Origin: a virus
Length of the DNA stretch: 38,849 bases
IMG/VR virus record: IMGVR_UViG_3300008339_000161
Coordinates: 1-38,849 of that record
Strand: one strand, 5' to 3'
Shown here: positions 12,219 to 19,524 of the stretch, in pieces
Layout: each line of letters opens with the position of its first letter
How positions within the stretch are numbered: the stretch's first letter is position 1
The notes under the pieces: model-generated
Told to the model about the DNA's origin: nothing
The model's database searches: none
The model's input: only the letters and a program-made list of their open reading frames with translations
Program-made: the position numbers and the translations under genes

Positions 12219-12905
12219 ATGGCTATATCCCTCAAGTCCACCAAGGACGCCGCCCTTGACGGCATCAAGGTTCTCGTTCACGGCCCTGCCGGCGCTGGCA
12301 AGACCAGCCTGTGCGCGACCACCGGCGAACCGACCATCATCATCAGCGCCGAGTCCGGCTTGCTGTCGCTGCGTGGCGTCGACATCCCGGTCATCGAAGT
12401 CAAGACGCTCGAGCAAATGTACGAGGCGTACGACTTCGTCGTCAACGATCCGCAGGGTCAGGCCTTCAAGTGGGTCTGCTTGGACTCCATCAGCGAGATC
12501 GCTGAGGTGGTGCTGAACCACGAGAAGAAAGTCGCCAAGGATCCGCGCCAGGCGTACGGCGCGCTGGCCGAGAAGATGACGGATCTGATCCGTGCCTTCC
12601 GCGACCTGCCTGGCCGCAACGTGTACTTCAGCTGCAAGCAGGAGCGCACGAAGGACGAGCAGTCAGGCGCGATGCTCTATTACCCGGCCATGCCCGGCAA
12701 CATGTTGAAGCAGGGCGTCGGCTACTTCTTCGATGAAGTCATGGCACTGCGCGTTGAAAAGGATGCCGACGGCAATCCCACGCGCTGGCTGCAGACCAGC
12801 CGGGATTTCAATTACGAGGCGAAGGACCGGTCCGGTTGCTTGGACATGTTCGAACCTCCAAACCTCGCGGACATCGCCGCGAAGATTTCTTCCACCGCCA
12901 ATTAA
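12219..12905 (+). CDS. Sak4-type RecA-like ATPase (phage recombinase)
   Basis: 228 residues. Single-domain RecA-fold ATPase with Walker A HGPAGAGKTS (21-30) and Walker B KWVCLDS (84-90), then CKQERTKDEQSGAMLYYPAMPG and a FDEVMALR segment, which is the pattern of Sak4-like phage proteins (AAA_24). Sak4 works as a single-strand annealing or strand-exchange protein with a partner SSB. The following gene is the DUF669 type that usually accompanies it. ATG 12219 lies within an ATCACAATG operator-like site behind GGAG. Confidence 0.85.
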   Translation: MAISLKSTKDAALDGIKVLVHGPAGAGKTSLCATTGEPTIIISAESGLLSLRGVDIPVIEVKTLEQMYEAYDFVVNDPQGQAFKWVCLDSISEIAEVVLNHEKKVAKDPRQAYGALAEKMTDLIRAFRDLPGRNVYFSCKQERTKDEQSGAMLYYPAMPGNMLKQGVGYFFDEVMALRVEKDADGNPTRWLQTSRDFNYEAKDRSGCLDMFEPPNLADIAAKISSTAN

Positions 12906-12924
12906 TCCTGAAAGGACACCCATC

Positions 12925-13446
12925 ATGGCGCAATTTCAATTCGACACCAACACCGTTGAGAAACGGGAAAACAACTTTGAGCTGCTGCCGGCAGGCTGGT
13001 ACGTCGCTCAGGTCGTTGAGAGCGACATCGTCAACCTGAAGTCTGGCAACGGCCAGGCTATCAAGCTGACGTTTGATGTGCTCTCTGAAGGCCACCGCGG
13101 CCGCAAGATCTGGGCGCAGCTGAACGTCCGTCACAACAACCCGGAAGCTGAGCGCATTGCCCAGCAGCAGCTGCGTGAGCTGTGCGATTCGATCGGCGTG
13201 GTTCGCATGAACGACACCGTCGAGCTGCACAACAAGCCGATGCAGGTCCGCGTGAAGATCCGCAAGTCTGAGAACCCTCAGTACGAAGATCAGAACGAGA
13301 TCAGCGGCTACAAGGCTGCTGGCGGTGCGGCTGCACCTGCCATGCAGATACCTGCTCGAGCTGCTGCTCCTGCTGCAGCGGCCGCACCTGCTGCTGCTGC
13401 TCCGGCTGCTGCCACGCCGCCCTGGCAAAAGAAGAGCGCAGCGTAA
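12925..13446 (+). CDS. DUF669 protein, predicted phage SSB-like partner of Sak4
   Basis: 173 residues from ATG 12925. N-terminal part: FELLPAGWYVAQVVESDIVNLKSGNGQAIKLTFDVL then GRKIWAQLNVRHNNPEAERIAQQQLRELCDSIGV, which is the DUF669 pattern, a predicted OB-like fold. The C-terminus is an alanine/proline-rich linker (residues about 130-165) ending PPWQKKSAA. A flexible tail with a short tip is typical of single-strand binding proteins, though the tip here is basic rather than acidic. Downstream neighbour of Sak4. Confidence 0.82.
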   Translation: MAQFQFDTNTVEKRENNFELLPAGWYVAQVVESDIVNLKSGNGQAIKLTFDVLSEGHRGRKIWAQLNVRHNNPEAERIAQQQLRELCDSIGVVRMNDTVELHNKPMQVRVKIRKSENPQYEDQNEISGYKAAGGAAAPAMQIPARAAAPAAAAAPAAAAPAAATPPWQKKSAA

Positions 13447-13545
13447 CGATTGCGGGGAAAGCGGATGCTGGCGTGCGGCACTGCGTGAAGCGGAGCGCAT
13501 TGCAGCCAGACGCAGCGAGTACCCCACCTTTTTTAGGAGACAAAC

Positions 13546-13695
13546 ATGTTTAAAGCGATTGTTGGACTGTGGCTTGCACTGACCGCCACGCTTGTGTGGG
13601 CCAACTGCACCACGCATACCTACTTTGTGAATGGCAAGACGGTCATTTGCACCACTTGCTGCTACGGCGGCAACTGCACCACCAACTGCTACTAA
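13546..13695 (+). CDS. Small secreted cysteine-rich peptide
   Basis: 49 residues with AGGAG upstream of ATG 13546. The first 19 residues (MFKAIVGLWLALTATLVWA) form a classic signal peptide, with predicted cleavage after VWA. The mature part NCTTHTYFVNGKTVICTTCCYGGNCTTNCY has six cysteines in 30 residues, so it should be disulfide-bonded in the periplasm. I recall similar peptides in betaproteobacterial phages (CTTHTYF..G....CTTCC...C.TNC) but no known function. The 99-base gap before it holds no gene. Confidence 0.68.
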   Translation: MFKAIVGLWLALTATLVWANCTTHTYFVNGKTVICTTCCYGGNCTTNCY

Positions 13696-13705
13696 GGAGA
13701 AAGCA

Positions 13706-13978
13706 ATGCAACAAAACCAACCACCCATCATCACCATCAAGATGGTCCCTGCCGGCGTTGAGCTGGTGCTCAATGCGCTGAATCAGCTGCCACGCGGACA
13801 AGTGGAAGGCCTGTGGCAAGAGATTGCCGGCCAGTACACCTATCAGATGCAGGAGCTGCAGAAGGCCGCACAAGCCGCGCAAGCTGCTGAGGCTGCACAA
13901 GCACCGGCCGCTGCTGAAACCGCGCCTGAAGCGCCGTCTGACGACGCTGGCGCTGTCTCGCCGGGAGGTACTGAATGA
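13706..13978 (+). CDS. Small phage protein with Ala/Glu-rich tail
   Basis: 90 residues from ATG 13706 (GGAG eight bases upstream). The first 50 residues (IITIKMVPAGVELVLNALNQLPRGQVEGLWQEIAGQYTYQMQEL) form a helix pair common to phage proteins that begin with ..VELVLxALxxxP and end in a QMxEL helix; the rest is low-complexity alanine-rich and likely disordered. Unknown function. Its TGA overlaps the start of the next gene. Confidence 0.7.
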   Translation: MQQNQPPIITIKMVPAGVELVLNALNQLPRGQVEGLWQEIAGQYTYQMQELQKAAQAAQAAEAAQAPAAAETAPEAPSDDAGAVSPGGTE

Positions 13979-14178
13979 TGTCTACCCGCATTTACGCAGT
14001 CCAGGGACTGGACACCTTTCGATTGATTGAAGCCGGCAGCAAGCAGGCCGCGATTCGTCATGCCGCAAAGGGCATCTTCTCTGCTGAAGTCGCCAATCAG
14101 AAGACACTGGTCGCTGCCATGACAGACGGCGTGCGCGTCGAGGTGGCAACGCCTGAGAAGGCTGAGGCGGAGGAGTAA
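13975..14178 (+). CDS. Small phage protein, 67 residues
   Basis: Starts ATG at 13975 or 13978 (ATGATG) behind GGGAGG. Sequence: RIYAVQGLDTFRLIEAGSKQAAIRHAAKGIFSAEVANQKTLVAAMTDG then an acidic tail. The order beta, helix, beta with ..LV.A.T.G..VE.A is found in small phage proteins of unknown role. Last gene before an intrinsic terminator. Confidence 0.7.
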   Translation: MMSTRIYAVQGLDTFRLIEAGSKQAAIRHAAKGIFSAEVANQKTLVAAMTDGVRVEVATPEKAEAEE

Positions 14179-14179
14179 G

Positions 14180-14214
14180 CCAGCCGGCGGTGCGGCTGGT
14201 TTTATGGCTTTTTC
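14180..14214 (+). terminator. Intrinsic terminator after the first recombination gene block
   Basis: Stem CCAGCC (14180-14185) / GGCTGG (14194-14199), eight-base loop, then TTTTATGGCTTTTT. It follows the stop at 14178. The next 130 bases before ATG 14346 contain no gene but two small hairpins (around 14277-14291 and 14314-14329), so the downstream gene block may depend on readthrough. Confidence 0.68.
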
Positions 14215-14345
14215 CCAGCAAACACCGGCAGCATGGGCTTGTGGCTCCTTATACGCGAGTGACCGTGCCGACTGACCGCCGTAAGCGGTGGCTGGGCCAA
14301 CAGCCTGACACCCCGGAAAGACGGGGCCAACACAATGGAGAACAC

Positions 14346-15413
14346 ATGGCAAAACCGCCCGAACCAATGCATTCAACTGCCGCCCTGATCTATCAGGCGT
14401 ATGAGAACGACGCCGACTCCGGCAACCGCCCGCACCTGGGCGCGTCCCTGATCGGCCACGCCTGCGAACGCTATCTGTGGATGACGTTCCGATGGGTCGA
14501 AGACAAGAAGTTTGACGGCCGCATGCTGCGCCTATTCCAGACCGGCGATCGTGAAGAGGCGCGCCTTGTTGCCAACCTGCGCCGCATCGGTGTGCAGGTG
14601 CATGACAAGACACCGGACGGCCAGCAGTGGCGCGTGTCCGATGTCGGCGGCCACTTCGGCGGCAGCATGGACGGCGCAGCTCTTGGACTGCCGGAAGCGC
14701 CGAAGACCTGGCACGTGCTCGAGTTCAAGACGCACAACGAGAAAAGCTTCAAAGAGCTGAGCAAGGGTGTGCGTGTGGCCAAGCCGCAGCACTACGCGCA
14801 GATGCAGATCTACATGGGTCTGACTGGAATGGACCGCGCTTTTTACATGGCGGTCAACAAGAACAACGACGAGCTGTACACCGAGCGCGTGGAGTTTGAC
14901 CCGGTTGAATTCGCCAGGCTGAAGGCGCGCGCTGAGCGTGTGATCAATGCAACCGAGCCGCCGCTGAAGATCAGCGAAGACCCGAGCTGGTACGTCTGCA
15001 AGATGTGCGACTTCCACGAGCACTGCCACGGGACGGCTGCGCCGCAGGTCAACTGCCGCACGTGCGCTCACAGCACGCCGCAGATTAACGGCGAAGCGCG
15101 ATGGTCCTGCTCTAGAGGCACCGCCGACTTGAACATCAGCAGTATTCCGATGGACCTGCAGCGCACCGGCTGCAGCTCGCACCGGTACATCCCGATCCTG
15201 CTGCAGAACTTCGCGACGCAGGCGGACTATGTCAATGGTGATGTTATGTACACCGATTGCGATGGCATTGTGTTTGGCAACGGCGAGAACCCTGGATCGC
15301 TGACCAGCCATGACATCCGCAACCTGAAAGCAAAGTCACTGGCCGGTGGCATGGCAGAGCTGAAGAAGGAAATCGACGAGGTCTTCGGACCAGGCAGCAA
15401 GGTGGTCGCATGA
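14346..15413 (+). CDS. PD-(D/E)XK exonuclease, Cas4-like with probable Fe-S cluster
   Basis: 355 residues from ATG 14346 (GGAG upstream). Nuclease core: D109 in GGSMDG and E126-x-K128 in LEFKTH, then Q152/Q154 and Y156 in YAQMQIYMG, the order of RecB-family nucleases. C40 (GHACERYLW) plus C218, C221 and C227 give the one-plus-three cysteine layout of Cas4/AddB iron-sulfur nucleases. A second cysteine group starts at C237. It probably resects double-strand ends for Sak4-mediated annealing. The upstream frame to 14190 runs through leader hairpins and is rejected. Confidence 0.82.
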   Translation: MAKPPEPMHSTAALIYQAYENDADSGNRPHLGASLIGHACERYLWMTFRWVEDKKFDGRMLRLFQTGDREEARLVANLRRIGVQVHDKTPDGQQWRVSDVGGHFGGSMDGAALGLPEAPKTWHVLEFKTHNEKSFKELSKGVRVAKPQHYAQMQIYMGLTGMDRAFYMAVNKNNDELYTERVEFDPVEFARLKARAERVINATEPPLKISEDPSWYVCKMCDFHEHCHGTAAPQVNCRTCAHSTPQINGEARWSCSRGTADLNISSIPMDLQRTGCSSHRYIPILLQNFATQADYVNGDVMYTDCDGIVFGNGENPGSLTSHDIRNLKAKSLAGGMAELKKEIDEVFGPGSKVVA

Positions 15414-15793
15414 GCAATGGACTCACATGCCCTTACTGCGAGCAACAAGCCCAGCTGACTACCGGCGACTACATCTACCCGCACCGCAAAGACCTTGCAT
15501 CAAAACAGTTCTGGGTTTGCTGGCCATGCGATGCGTATGTCGGATGCCACGGCAGCAGCAACCGTCCGCTTGGGCGCCTGGCCAACGAGGAGCTGCGCAA
15601 AGCCAGGACTGCTGCGCATGCGGCCTTCGATCCGCTGTGGAGATCAAGAAGATTCAGCCGCACGCGTGCGTATGTGTGGCTTGCCAGTCAACTCGGTATC
15701 AAAACATCCGAATGCCACATCGCAATGTTTGATGTCGAAAAGTGCAAGTCAACCGTGGCAGCCGTTTACTCACTGAGCGAGGTGGCATCGTGA
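15410..15793 (+). CDS. zf-DUF3268 zinc-finger protein
   Basis: 127 residues. LTCPYCEQQA then FWVCWPCDAYVGCHGSSNRPLGRLANEELRKARTAAHAAFDPLWRS is the DUF3268 signature: two CxxC pairs forming a zinc ribbon and the conserved GCH...PLG.LA..ELR..R..AH..FDPLW. Commonly encoded next to phage helicases and nucleases; function unknown but probably nucleic-acid binding. Overlaps both neighbours by four bases (ATGA, GTGA). Confidence 0.85.
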   Translation: MSNGLTCPYCEQQAQLTTGDYIYPHRKDLASKQFWVCWPCDAYVGCHGSSNRPLGRLANEELRKARTAAHAAFDPLWRSRRFSRTRAYVWLASQLGIKTSECHIAMFDVEKCKSTVAAVYSLSEVAS

Positions 15794-17403
15794 AGCTTCG
15801 CCCCTATCAAGAGCGCGCGCTCGACGAGCTGTGGACCTGGTTCGGTAAACACAACGACGGCAATCCGATCGTCGAGGCCTGCGTTGGCGCCGGCAAGTCG
15901 CTGATGATTGCGGCTCTCGCGCAGCGAGCTGACGCCGAGTTTCCCGGCACCCGCATCCTGGTGCTGGTGCATCAGAAAGAATTGCTCGAGCAAAACGTCG
16001 AGAAGATCCTGGCCATCTGGCCGCAGGCGAACGTGGGCCTGTACAGCGCAGGCGCCGGGCGCAAAGACCTGGGCCGGCAGATCACGTACGCCACGATCGG
16101 CAGCATTTGGAGGGACGCGCACCTGCTGGGCCGCATCGACATCGTGCTGGCCGACGAGTGCCACCTGATCAACCCGAAAGAGGAAGGCATGTGGCGGGGG
16201 TTCCTGTCGGACCTGGCCAGGTACAACCCGAGCACGCGCTGCATTGGCTGGACGGGCACGCCCTTCCGCGGCAATGGCGTGTGGCTGACGGCTGGCGACA
16301 CGCCCCTGTTCACCAACATCAGCACCCGGGTGACGATGCGCGAGCTGCTCGAGCTGGGCTTCCTGTCGCCGCTCGTGCCGGCCACCACGGTCACGAAGAT
16401 CGACGCGCACGACGTGCGAACCAGTGGCGACGATTACGTGGTCAGCGAGCTGGCCAAGGTGACCGACACCGAGGAGCTGGTCGAGGCGACGTGCGATGAG
16501 ATCGTGCAGCTGGCCGCCGATCGCCGCCGCTGGCTGGTCTTTGCCGTGACGATTGAGCATGCCCAGCACGTGCGAGACGCGTTGCGTGCGCGAGGCGTGG
16601 TGGCCGAGATGGTCAGCGCCAAGACGCCGAAGGGTGAGCGTGCGCAGCTGATTGCCGACTTCCGCGCCGGGCGCATCAAGTGCCTGGTCAATGTTGCGGT
16701 GCTGACGACTGGCTTCGATGTGCCGGCCGTGGACTTCATTGCCTTGCTGCGCGCGACCAAGTCACCGGTCCTGTACGTGCAGATCGCTGGCCGCGGGATG
16801 CGGATTGCGGACGGGAAGACCGACTGCCTGTGGGCTGACTTCACCGACACGACGATCAACATGGGGCCGGTGGATGCGGTCAAAGGCCGAGTGCCGAGCG
16901 GCGTGCGCAAGGGTGAAGCGCCGACCAAGCTGTGCCCTGAGTGCGGCAGCCAGAACCCGGCAGCTGCGACAGAGTGCATCGACTGTGGCTACCTGTTCCC
17001 GGAGCCGGAGCGCATCAAGCACGGCACACGTGCGTCGGCGGCCGCGGTGCTGAGCAGCCAGAAGGAAACGATGTTCTCGACCGTGCCGGTGAGTGAGGTG
17101 CGCTATCACCTGCATCGCAAAGAGGGCAGCCCACCAAGCCTGCGCGTGGAGTACTACGACGGCTTGATGCGCCAGGCCAGCGAGTGGGTGTGCCTCTCAC
17201 ACATCGGCTATGCGCGAAGGAAGGCAGAGGTTTGGTGGAATGCGCGCAGCACGATCGACGCGATACCAGGCAGCACCGAGCAGGCGCTCGAGTGGCTGGA
17301 ATACAGCGACGCGATCCTGCGCAAACCGGCGGCGATCATGGTCACGAAGAAGGACAAGTATCCAGAAATCGTCTCGTATCACTGGGAGAGGGAGACAGCA
17401 TGA
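15790..17403 (+). CDS. SF2 DEAD-like helicase (RadD-type)
   Basis: 537 residues from GTG 15790, which overlaps the previous stop (GTGA). Motifs: LRPYQERAL (Q-like), VGAGKS (32-37), DECH (122-125), TGTPFR (155-160), TTGFDVP (306-312) and QIAGRGMR (331-338). A zinc ribbon, C382/C385/C396/C399, follows the helicase core, as in RadD/YejH-type and phage helicases. It could unwind recombination intermediates or act at replication forks together with the nuclease and Sak4. Confidence 0.9.
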   Translation: MKLRPYQERALDELWTWFGKHNDGNPIVEACVGAGKSLMIAALAQRADAEFPGTRILVLVHQKELLEQNVEKILAIWPQANVGLYSAGAGRKDLGRQITYATIGSIWRDAHLLGRIDIVLADECHLINPKEEGMWRGFLSDLARYNPSTRCIGWTGTPFRGNGVWLTAGDTPLFTNISTRVTMRELLELGFLSPLVPATTVTKIDAHDVRTSGDDYVVSELAKVTDTEELVEATCDEIVQLAADRRRWLVFAVTIEHAQHVRDALRARGVVAEMVSAKTPKGERAQLIADFRAGRIKCLVNVAVLTTGFDVPAVDFIALLRATKSPVLYVQIAGRGMRIADGKTDCLWADFTDTTINMGPVDAVKGRVPSGVRKGEAPTKLCPECGSQNPAAATECIDCGYLFPEPERIKHGTRASAAAVLSSQKETMFSTVPVSEVRYHLHRKEGSPPSLRVEYYDGLMRQASEWVCLSHIGYARRKAEVWWNARSTIDAIPGSTEQALEWLEYSDAILRKPAAIMVTKKDKYPEIVSYHWERETA

Positions 17404-17603
17404 GTCCGGCCGAGATACAAGTGAAGATCAACATCGCTCAGCGAGAGGCGGACTTCTGGAAAGACATCCTGCAAAAGAAGTCGTGCGGATTCTGCAAGCA
17501 CTGGCAGCACCCTGGTTGCGAGCTGGCCGACGGCGCCGAGCCACCGGCGGATGTGGTGAAGGTCGGCTGCGATGTGTGGAATTGGGACGGAATTCCGTTC
17601 TAG
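17400..17603 (+). CDS. Small zinc-binding phage protein
   Basis: 67 residues from ATG 17400, overlapping the helicase stop (ATGA). N-terminal amphipathic helix (MSPAEIQVKINIAQREADFWKDILQ) then CGFCKHW, a single C in GCEL, and a later C in VGCDVWNWD, giving four probable zinc ligands. The last residues DVWNWDGIPF recur in small phage proteins downstream of such helicases. Function unknown. The frame upstream to 17184 is a shadow of the helicase. Confidence 0.72.
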   Translation: MSPAEIQVKINIAQREADFWKDILQKKSCGFCKHWQHPGCELADGAEPPADVVKVGCDVWNWDGIPF

Positions 17604-17616
17604 GGGCGACAAGGGA

Positions 17617-17659
17617 TTGCAGGGGGTGATGCCGGGCCGTACAATCACATTGCTGATAG
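17617..17659 (+). promoter_or_regulatory. xis-int promoter with operator at the start site
   Basis: TTGCAG (17617-17622), 17 bases, TACAAT (17640-17645). AATCACATTGCTGATAG (17643-17659), an operator dyad, overlaps the -10 and start point rather than the spacer. Repressor bound here should shut off excisionase and integrase in lysogens. Confidence 0.68.
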
Positions 17660-17675
17660 TTCGCAGGGGAGCACA

Positions 17676-17879
17676 ATGAGCATTGAAATAAGCGCCGCCG
17701 CACGGTATGTCAGGCTGCCTCTCTTTGAGCGGCTGACTGGCTACACGCAGAAAGCCGTGCGGCGCAAGATCGAATCGGGCGCCTGGCTCGAGGGGCGGGA
17801 GTACCGCCGCGCGCCGGACGGGCACATCATTGTCGACATGCATGGGTATCAAAAATGGGTAGAGAAATCCCCGGCGTAG
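17676..17879 (+). CDS. xis: Excisionase
   Basis: 67 residues: YVRLPLFERLTGYTQKAVRRKIESGAWLEGREYRRAPDGHIIVDMHGYQKWVE. This is the winged-helix excisionase pattern common in proteobacterial prophages (R..LF..LTGYT..AV..KI..G.W.EG.......DG...ID..G...WVE). Xis bends attachment DNA and steers integrase toward excision. It overlaps the start of int by 25 bases, so the two are co-translated. Confidence 0.88.
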   Translation: MSIEISAAARYVRLPLFERLTGYTQKAVRRKIESGAWLEGREYRRAPDGHIIVDMHGYQKWVEKSPA

Positions 17880-19048
17880 ACATCCGTGACGGCAGCCTGC
17901 GGCTGTGCTTCACGTATGAAGGCGAGCGCCATCGCAAAACCTTGCTGGTCAACGGCAAGCCCCTCGCCCCCACGAAGCCCAACATTGCCTTCGCGTCCAA
18001 GCAGATCAAAGAGATCAAGGACAAGATCCGGCTGGGCGTGTTCGTCATGGCCGAGTACTTCCCCGAGGACGGCAACGCAGGGGCGAGCCTGACAGTCGCA
18101 AGCCAGCTCGACAGCTGGCTGGCTGGCCAGCGCATCGAGAACTCCACCAAGGCCGGCTACACCAGCGCCATCAAGTTTTGGAAGAACGCGCCCTACAACG
18201 AGGCCAAGACCGGCAAGCTGGGCGATCTGCCCCTGCGCCAGCTGGTGCCCAGCCAGATCAACATAGCGATCGCCAGCAAGGCAGACCTGTCTGGCAAGAC
18301 CATCAACAATTACGTGTCCGTGCTGCGCGAGGCGCTGAACTCAGCGGTCACCGATCGCGTGCTGGCTACGAACCCGGCGGACGTGGTCAAGCGCGCCAAG
18401 TATCAGAAGCCGGTCGCGGATCCGTTCAGCGCCGAGGAGCGCGAGAAGATCATCGCCAAGGTCGCCGAGCGTCACCCGGGCCAGGTGGCCAACCTGGTCG
18501 AGTTCTGGTTCTGGACCGGGCTGCGCACGTCGGAGCTGTTCGGCCTGTGCTGGCGGCACGTAGACCTGGCGTCCGGCACGATGCTGGTGACCGAGGTGGT
18601 GGTCCGCGGCGAAGAGAAGGACCGCACGAAGACCGATGTCGCCCGGACGGTCAGGCTCAATAGTCGGGCCTTGGCCGCGCTCCAGCGCCAGCGCAAGCAC
18701 ACCCAGATGGCAGACGACGGGAGGGTCTTCCACGACCCGCGTTACGACGCCGGGTGGTATGAGGAGCGCGCCTTCCGTCGAAGCTTCTGGGAGCCTGTAT
18801 TAAAGGCGCTGGGCATGCGTTACCGCCGGCCCTACAACTGCCGCCACACGTACGCCACGGCCATGCTGATGGCCGGCATGACGCCGGCGTTCTGCGCCAA
18901 GCAGCTGGGGCACAGCGTGGAGATGTTCCTGAAGACCTATGCCAAGTGGATTGACGGCAATCAGGACGCCGCCGAGATGGCAAGACTCGAAAAAGCAATT
19001 GTCCCCGGAGTGTCCCCAGCTTCCCCTGCCGTCCCCGCAAGTGCTTGA
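17855..19048 (+). CDS. int: Tyrosine-family integrase
   Basis: 397 residues. N-terminal arm-binding domain (about 1-70, DUF3596-like: GVDIRDGSLRLCFTYEGERHRKTL), SAM-like core-binding region (80-180) and catalytic domain with R224 (GLRTSE), K259 (RTKTD), R330-H331 (NCRHTYAT), H353 (LGH) and Y362 (TYAKW). The usual HxxR histidine is replaced by Y327, as in several related prophage integrases. It inserts the phage at the attP just downstream. The tail (GVSPASPAVPASA) is low complexity; its codons include GTCCCC repeats and one arm of the inverted repeat around attP. Confidence 0.95.
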   Translation: MGREIPGVDIRDGSLRLCFTYEGERHRKTLLVNGKPLAPTKPNIAFASKQIKEIKDKIRLGVFVMAEYFPEDGNAGASLTVASQLDSWLAGQRIENSTKAGYTSAIKFWKNAPYNEAKTGKLGDLPLRQLVPSQINIAIASKADLSGKTINNYVSVLREALNSAVTDRVLATNPADVVKRAKYQKPVADPFSAEEREKIIAKVAERHPGQVANLVEFWFWTGLRTSELFGLCWRHVDLASGTMLVTEVVVRGEEKDRTKTDVARTVRLNSRALAALQRQRKHTQMADDGRVFHDPRYDAGWYEERAFRRSFWEPVLKALGMRYRRPYNCRHTYATAMLMAGMTPAFCAKQLGHSVEMFLKTYAKWIDGNQDAAEMARLEKAIVPGVSPASPAVPASA

Positions 19049-19112
19049 TTTTGTGGTGAAATTGGTGGGGTGGCTGATGGGACTCGAACCCATTCTACGG
19101 GGGAAGCTGGGG
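19014..19112. repeat. 13-base inverted repeat bracketing attP
   Basis: CCCCAGCTTCCCC (19014-19026) and GGGGAAGCTGGGG (19100-19112) are perfect inverses on either side of the tRNA-like core. GTGCTTGATT also occurs twice, at 19041-19050 and 19130-19139, and TTTGTCCCTGAG-type repeats lie at 19182-19206. These are candidate integrase or Xis arm sites. The rest of the 188-base gap contains a GATTCG/CGAATC hairpin (19136-19156). Confidence 0.55.
19066..19093 (-). other. attP: attP core: 3' end of a tRNA-His gene
   Basis: Read on the minus strand the segment is a complete T-arm (ATGGG, TTCGAGT, CCCAT) followed by acceptor strand CAGCCAC, discriminator C and CCA. A C at the discriminator before CCA is the hallmark of bacterial tRNA-His, and CAGCCAC would pair with a GTGGCTG 5' acceptor. 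No 5' half is present, so it is not a tRNA gene but the identity block used for insertion into the host gene, which would be restored on integration. It begins 18 bases after the int stop. Confidence 0.85.
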
Positions 19113-19194
19113 GTTTTGAGGGGAGCTATGTGCTTGATTCGATTTAAGCCGAATCCCCTCACTTCCCCGTCATTACCAAAGTTTGTCCCTGAGT

Positions 19195-19223
19195 TTGTCC
19201 CTGAAGTATCACAATGCTATTGA
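19195..19223 (+). promoter_or_regulatory. Rightward promoter with operator, after attP
   Basis: TTGTCC (19195-19200), 17 bases, TATTGA (19218-19223). The spacer holds AAGTATCACAATGC, a full operator half-site. Drives the 19237-21192 operon. In the prophage this promoter would lie at the end opposite int and remain under repressor control. Confidence 0.58.
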
Positions 19224-19236
19224 AATGGAGACTCCT

Positions 19237-19524
19237 ATGAACCACCCAGAAGTTCCCCAGCATCGCGCCACCGTCACCCTGTCTGACATCACCGCCAAGG
19301 TCAAGAAGACGACCTACACGATCCTGCCAGACACCACCACGACCGTCTGCCAGCTCCACATGGAGAACGGCTACGTGATCCTGGGCACCAGCGCCTGCGT
19401 TGACCCGGCCAAGTTCAGCCAGGCAACCGGCGAGAAGTTCGCCTACGAGGACGCCATCAACAAGGCCTGGCCGCTCGAGGGCTACCTGCTGGCTGAAGAG
19501 ATCTTCCAAAGGGGGAAAGCATGA
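19237..19524 (+). CDS. N4 gp49 / Sf6 gp66 family protein
   Basis: 95 residues from ATG 19237 (GGAGACTC upstream). VCQLHMENGYVILGTSACVDPAKFSQATGEKFAYEDAINKAWPLEGYLL (in outline) is the signature of the phage gp49/gp66 family (PF13876): ..M.NG....G.SACV.P..F....G...A...A...IW.LEGYLL. Widespread in phages; function unknown. Overlaps the next start by four bases. Confidence 0.88.
   Translation: MNHPEVPQHRATVTLSDITAKVKKTTYTILPDTTTTVCQLHMENGYVILGTSACVDPAKFSQATGEKFAYEDAINKAWPLEGYLLAEEIFQRGKA

Noticed and set aside
12808-13773. 321-codon minus-strand frame opposite the DUF669 gene
   Set aside because: It runs antisense to three plus-strand genes with clear families and ribosome sites, and reads as serine/arginine-rich shadow.
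13808-13978. Frameshift or recoding signal in alanine-rich GC-repetitive coding sequence
   Set aside because: The reading frame is continuous with a proper start, stop and ATGA coupling; no slippery heptamer with a downstream structure is needed.
15232-15249. Another operator site (CAATGGTGATGTTA) in the nuclease gene
   Set aside because: Only the GTGAT core matches, with no promoter elements and ordinary coding context; likely chance.
19066-19093. A complete tRNA gene at attP
   Set aside because: Only the T-arm and 3' acceptor are present. No D-arm, anticodon arm or matching 5' acceptor lies upstream on the minus strand.
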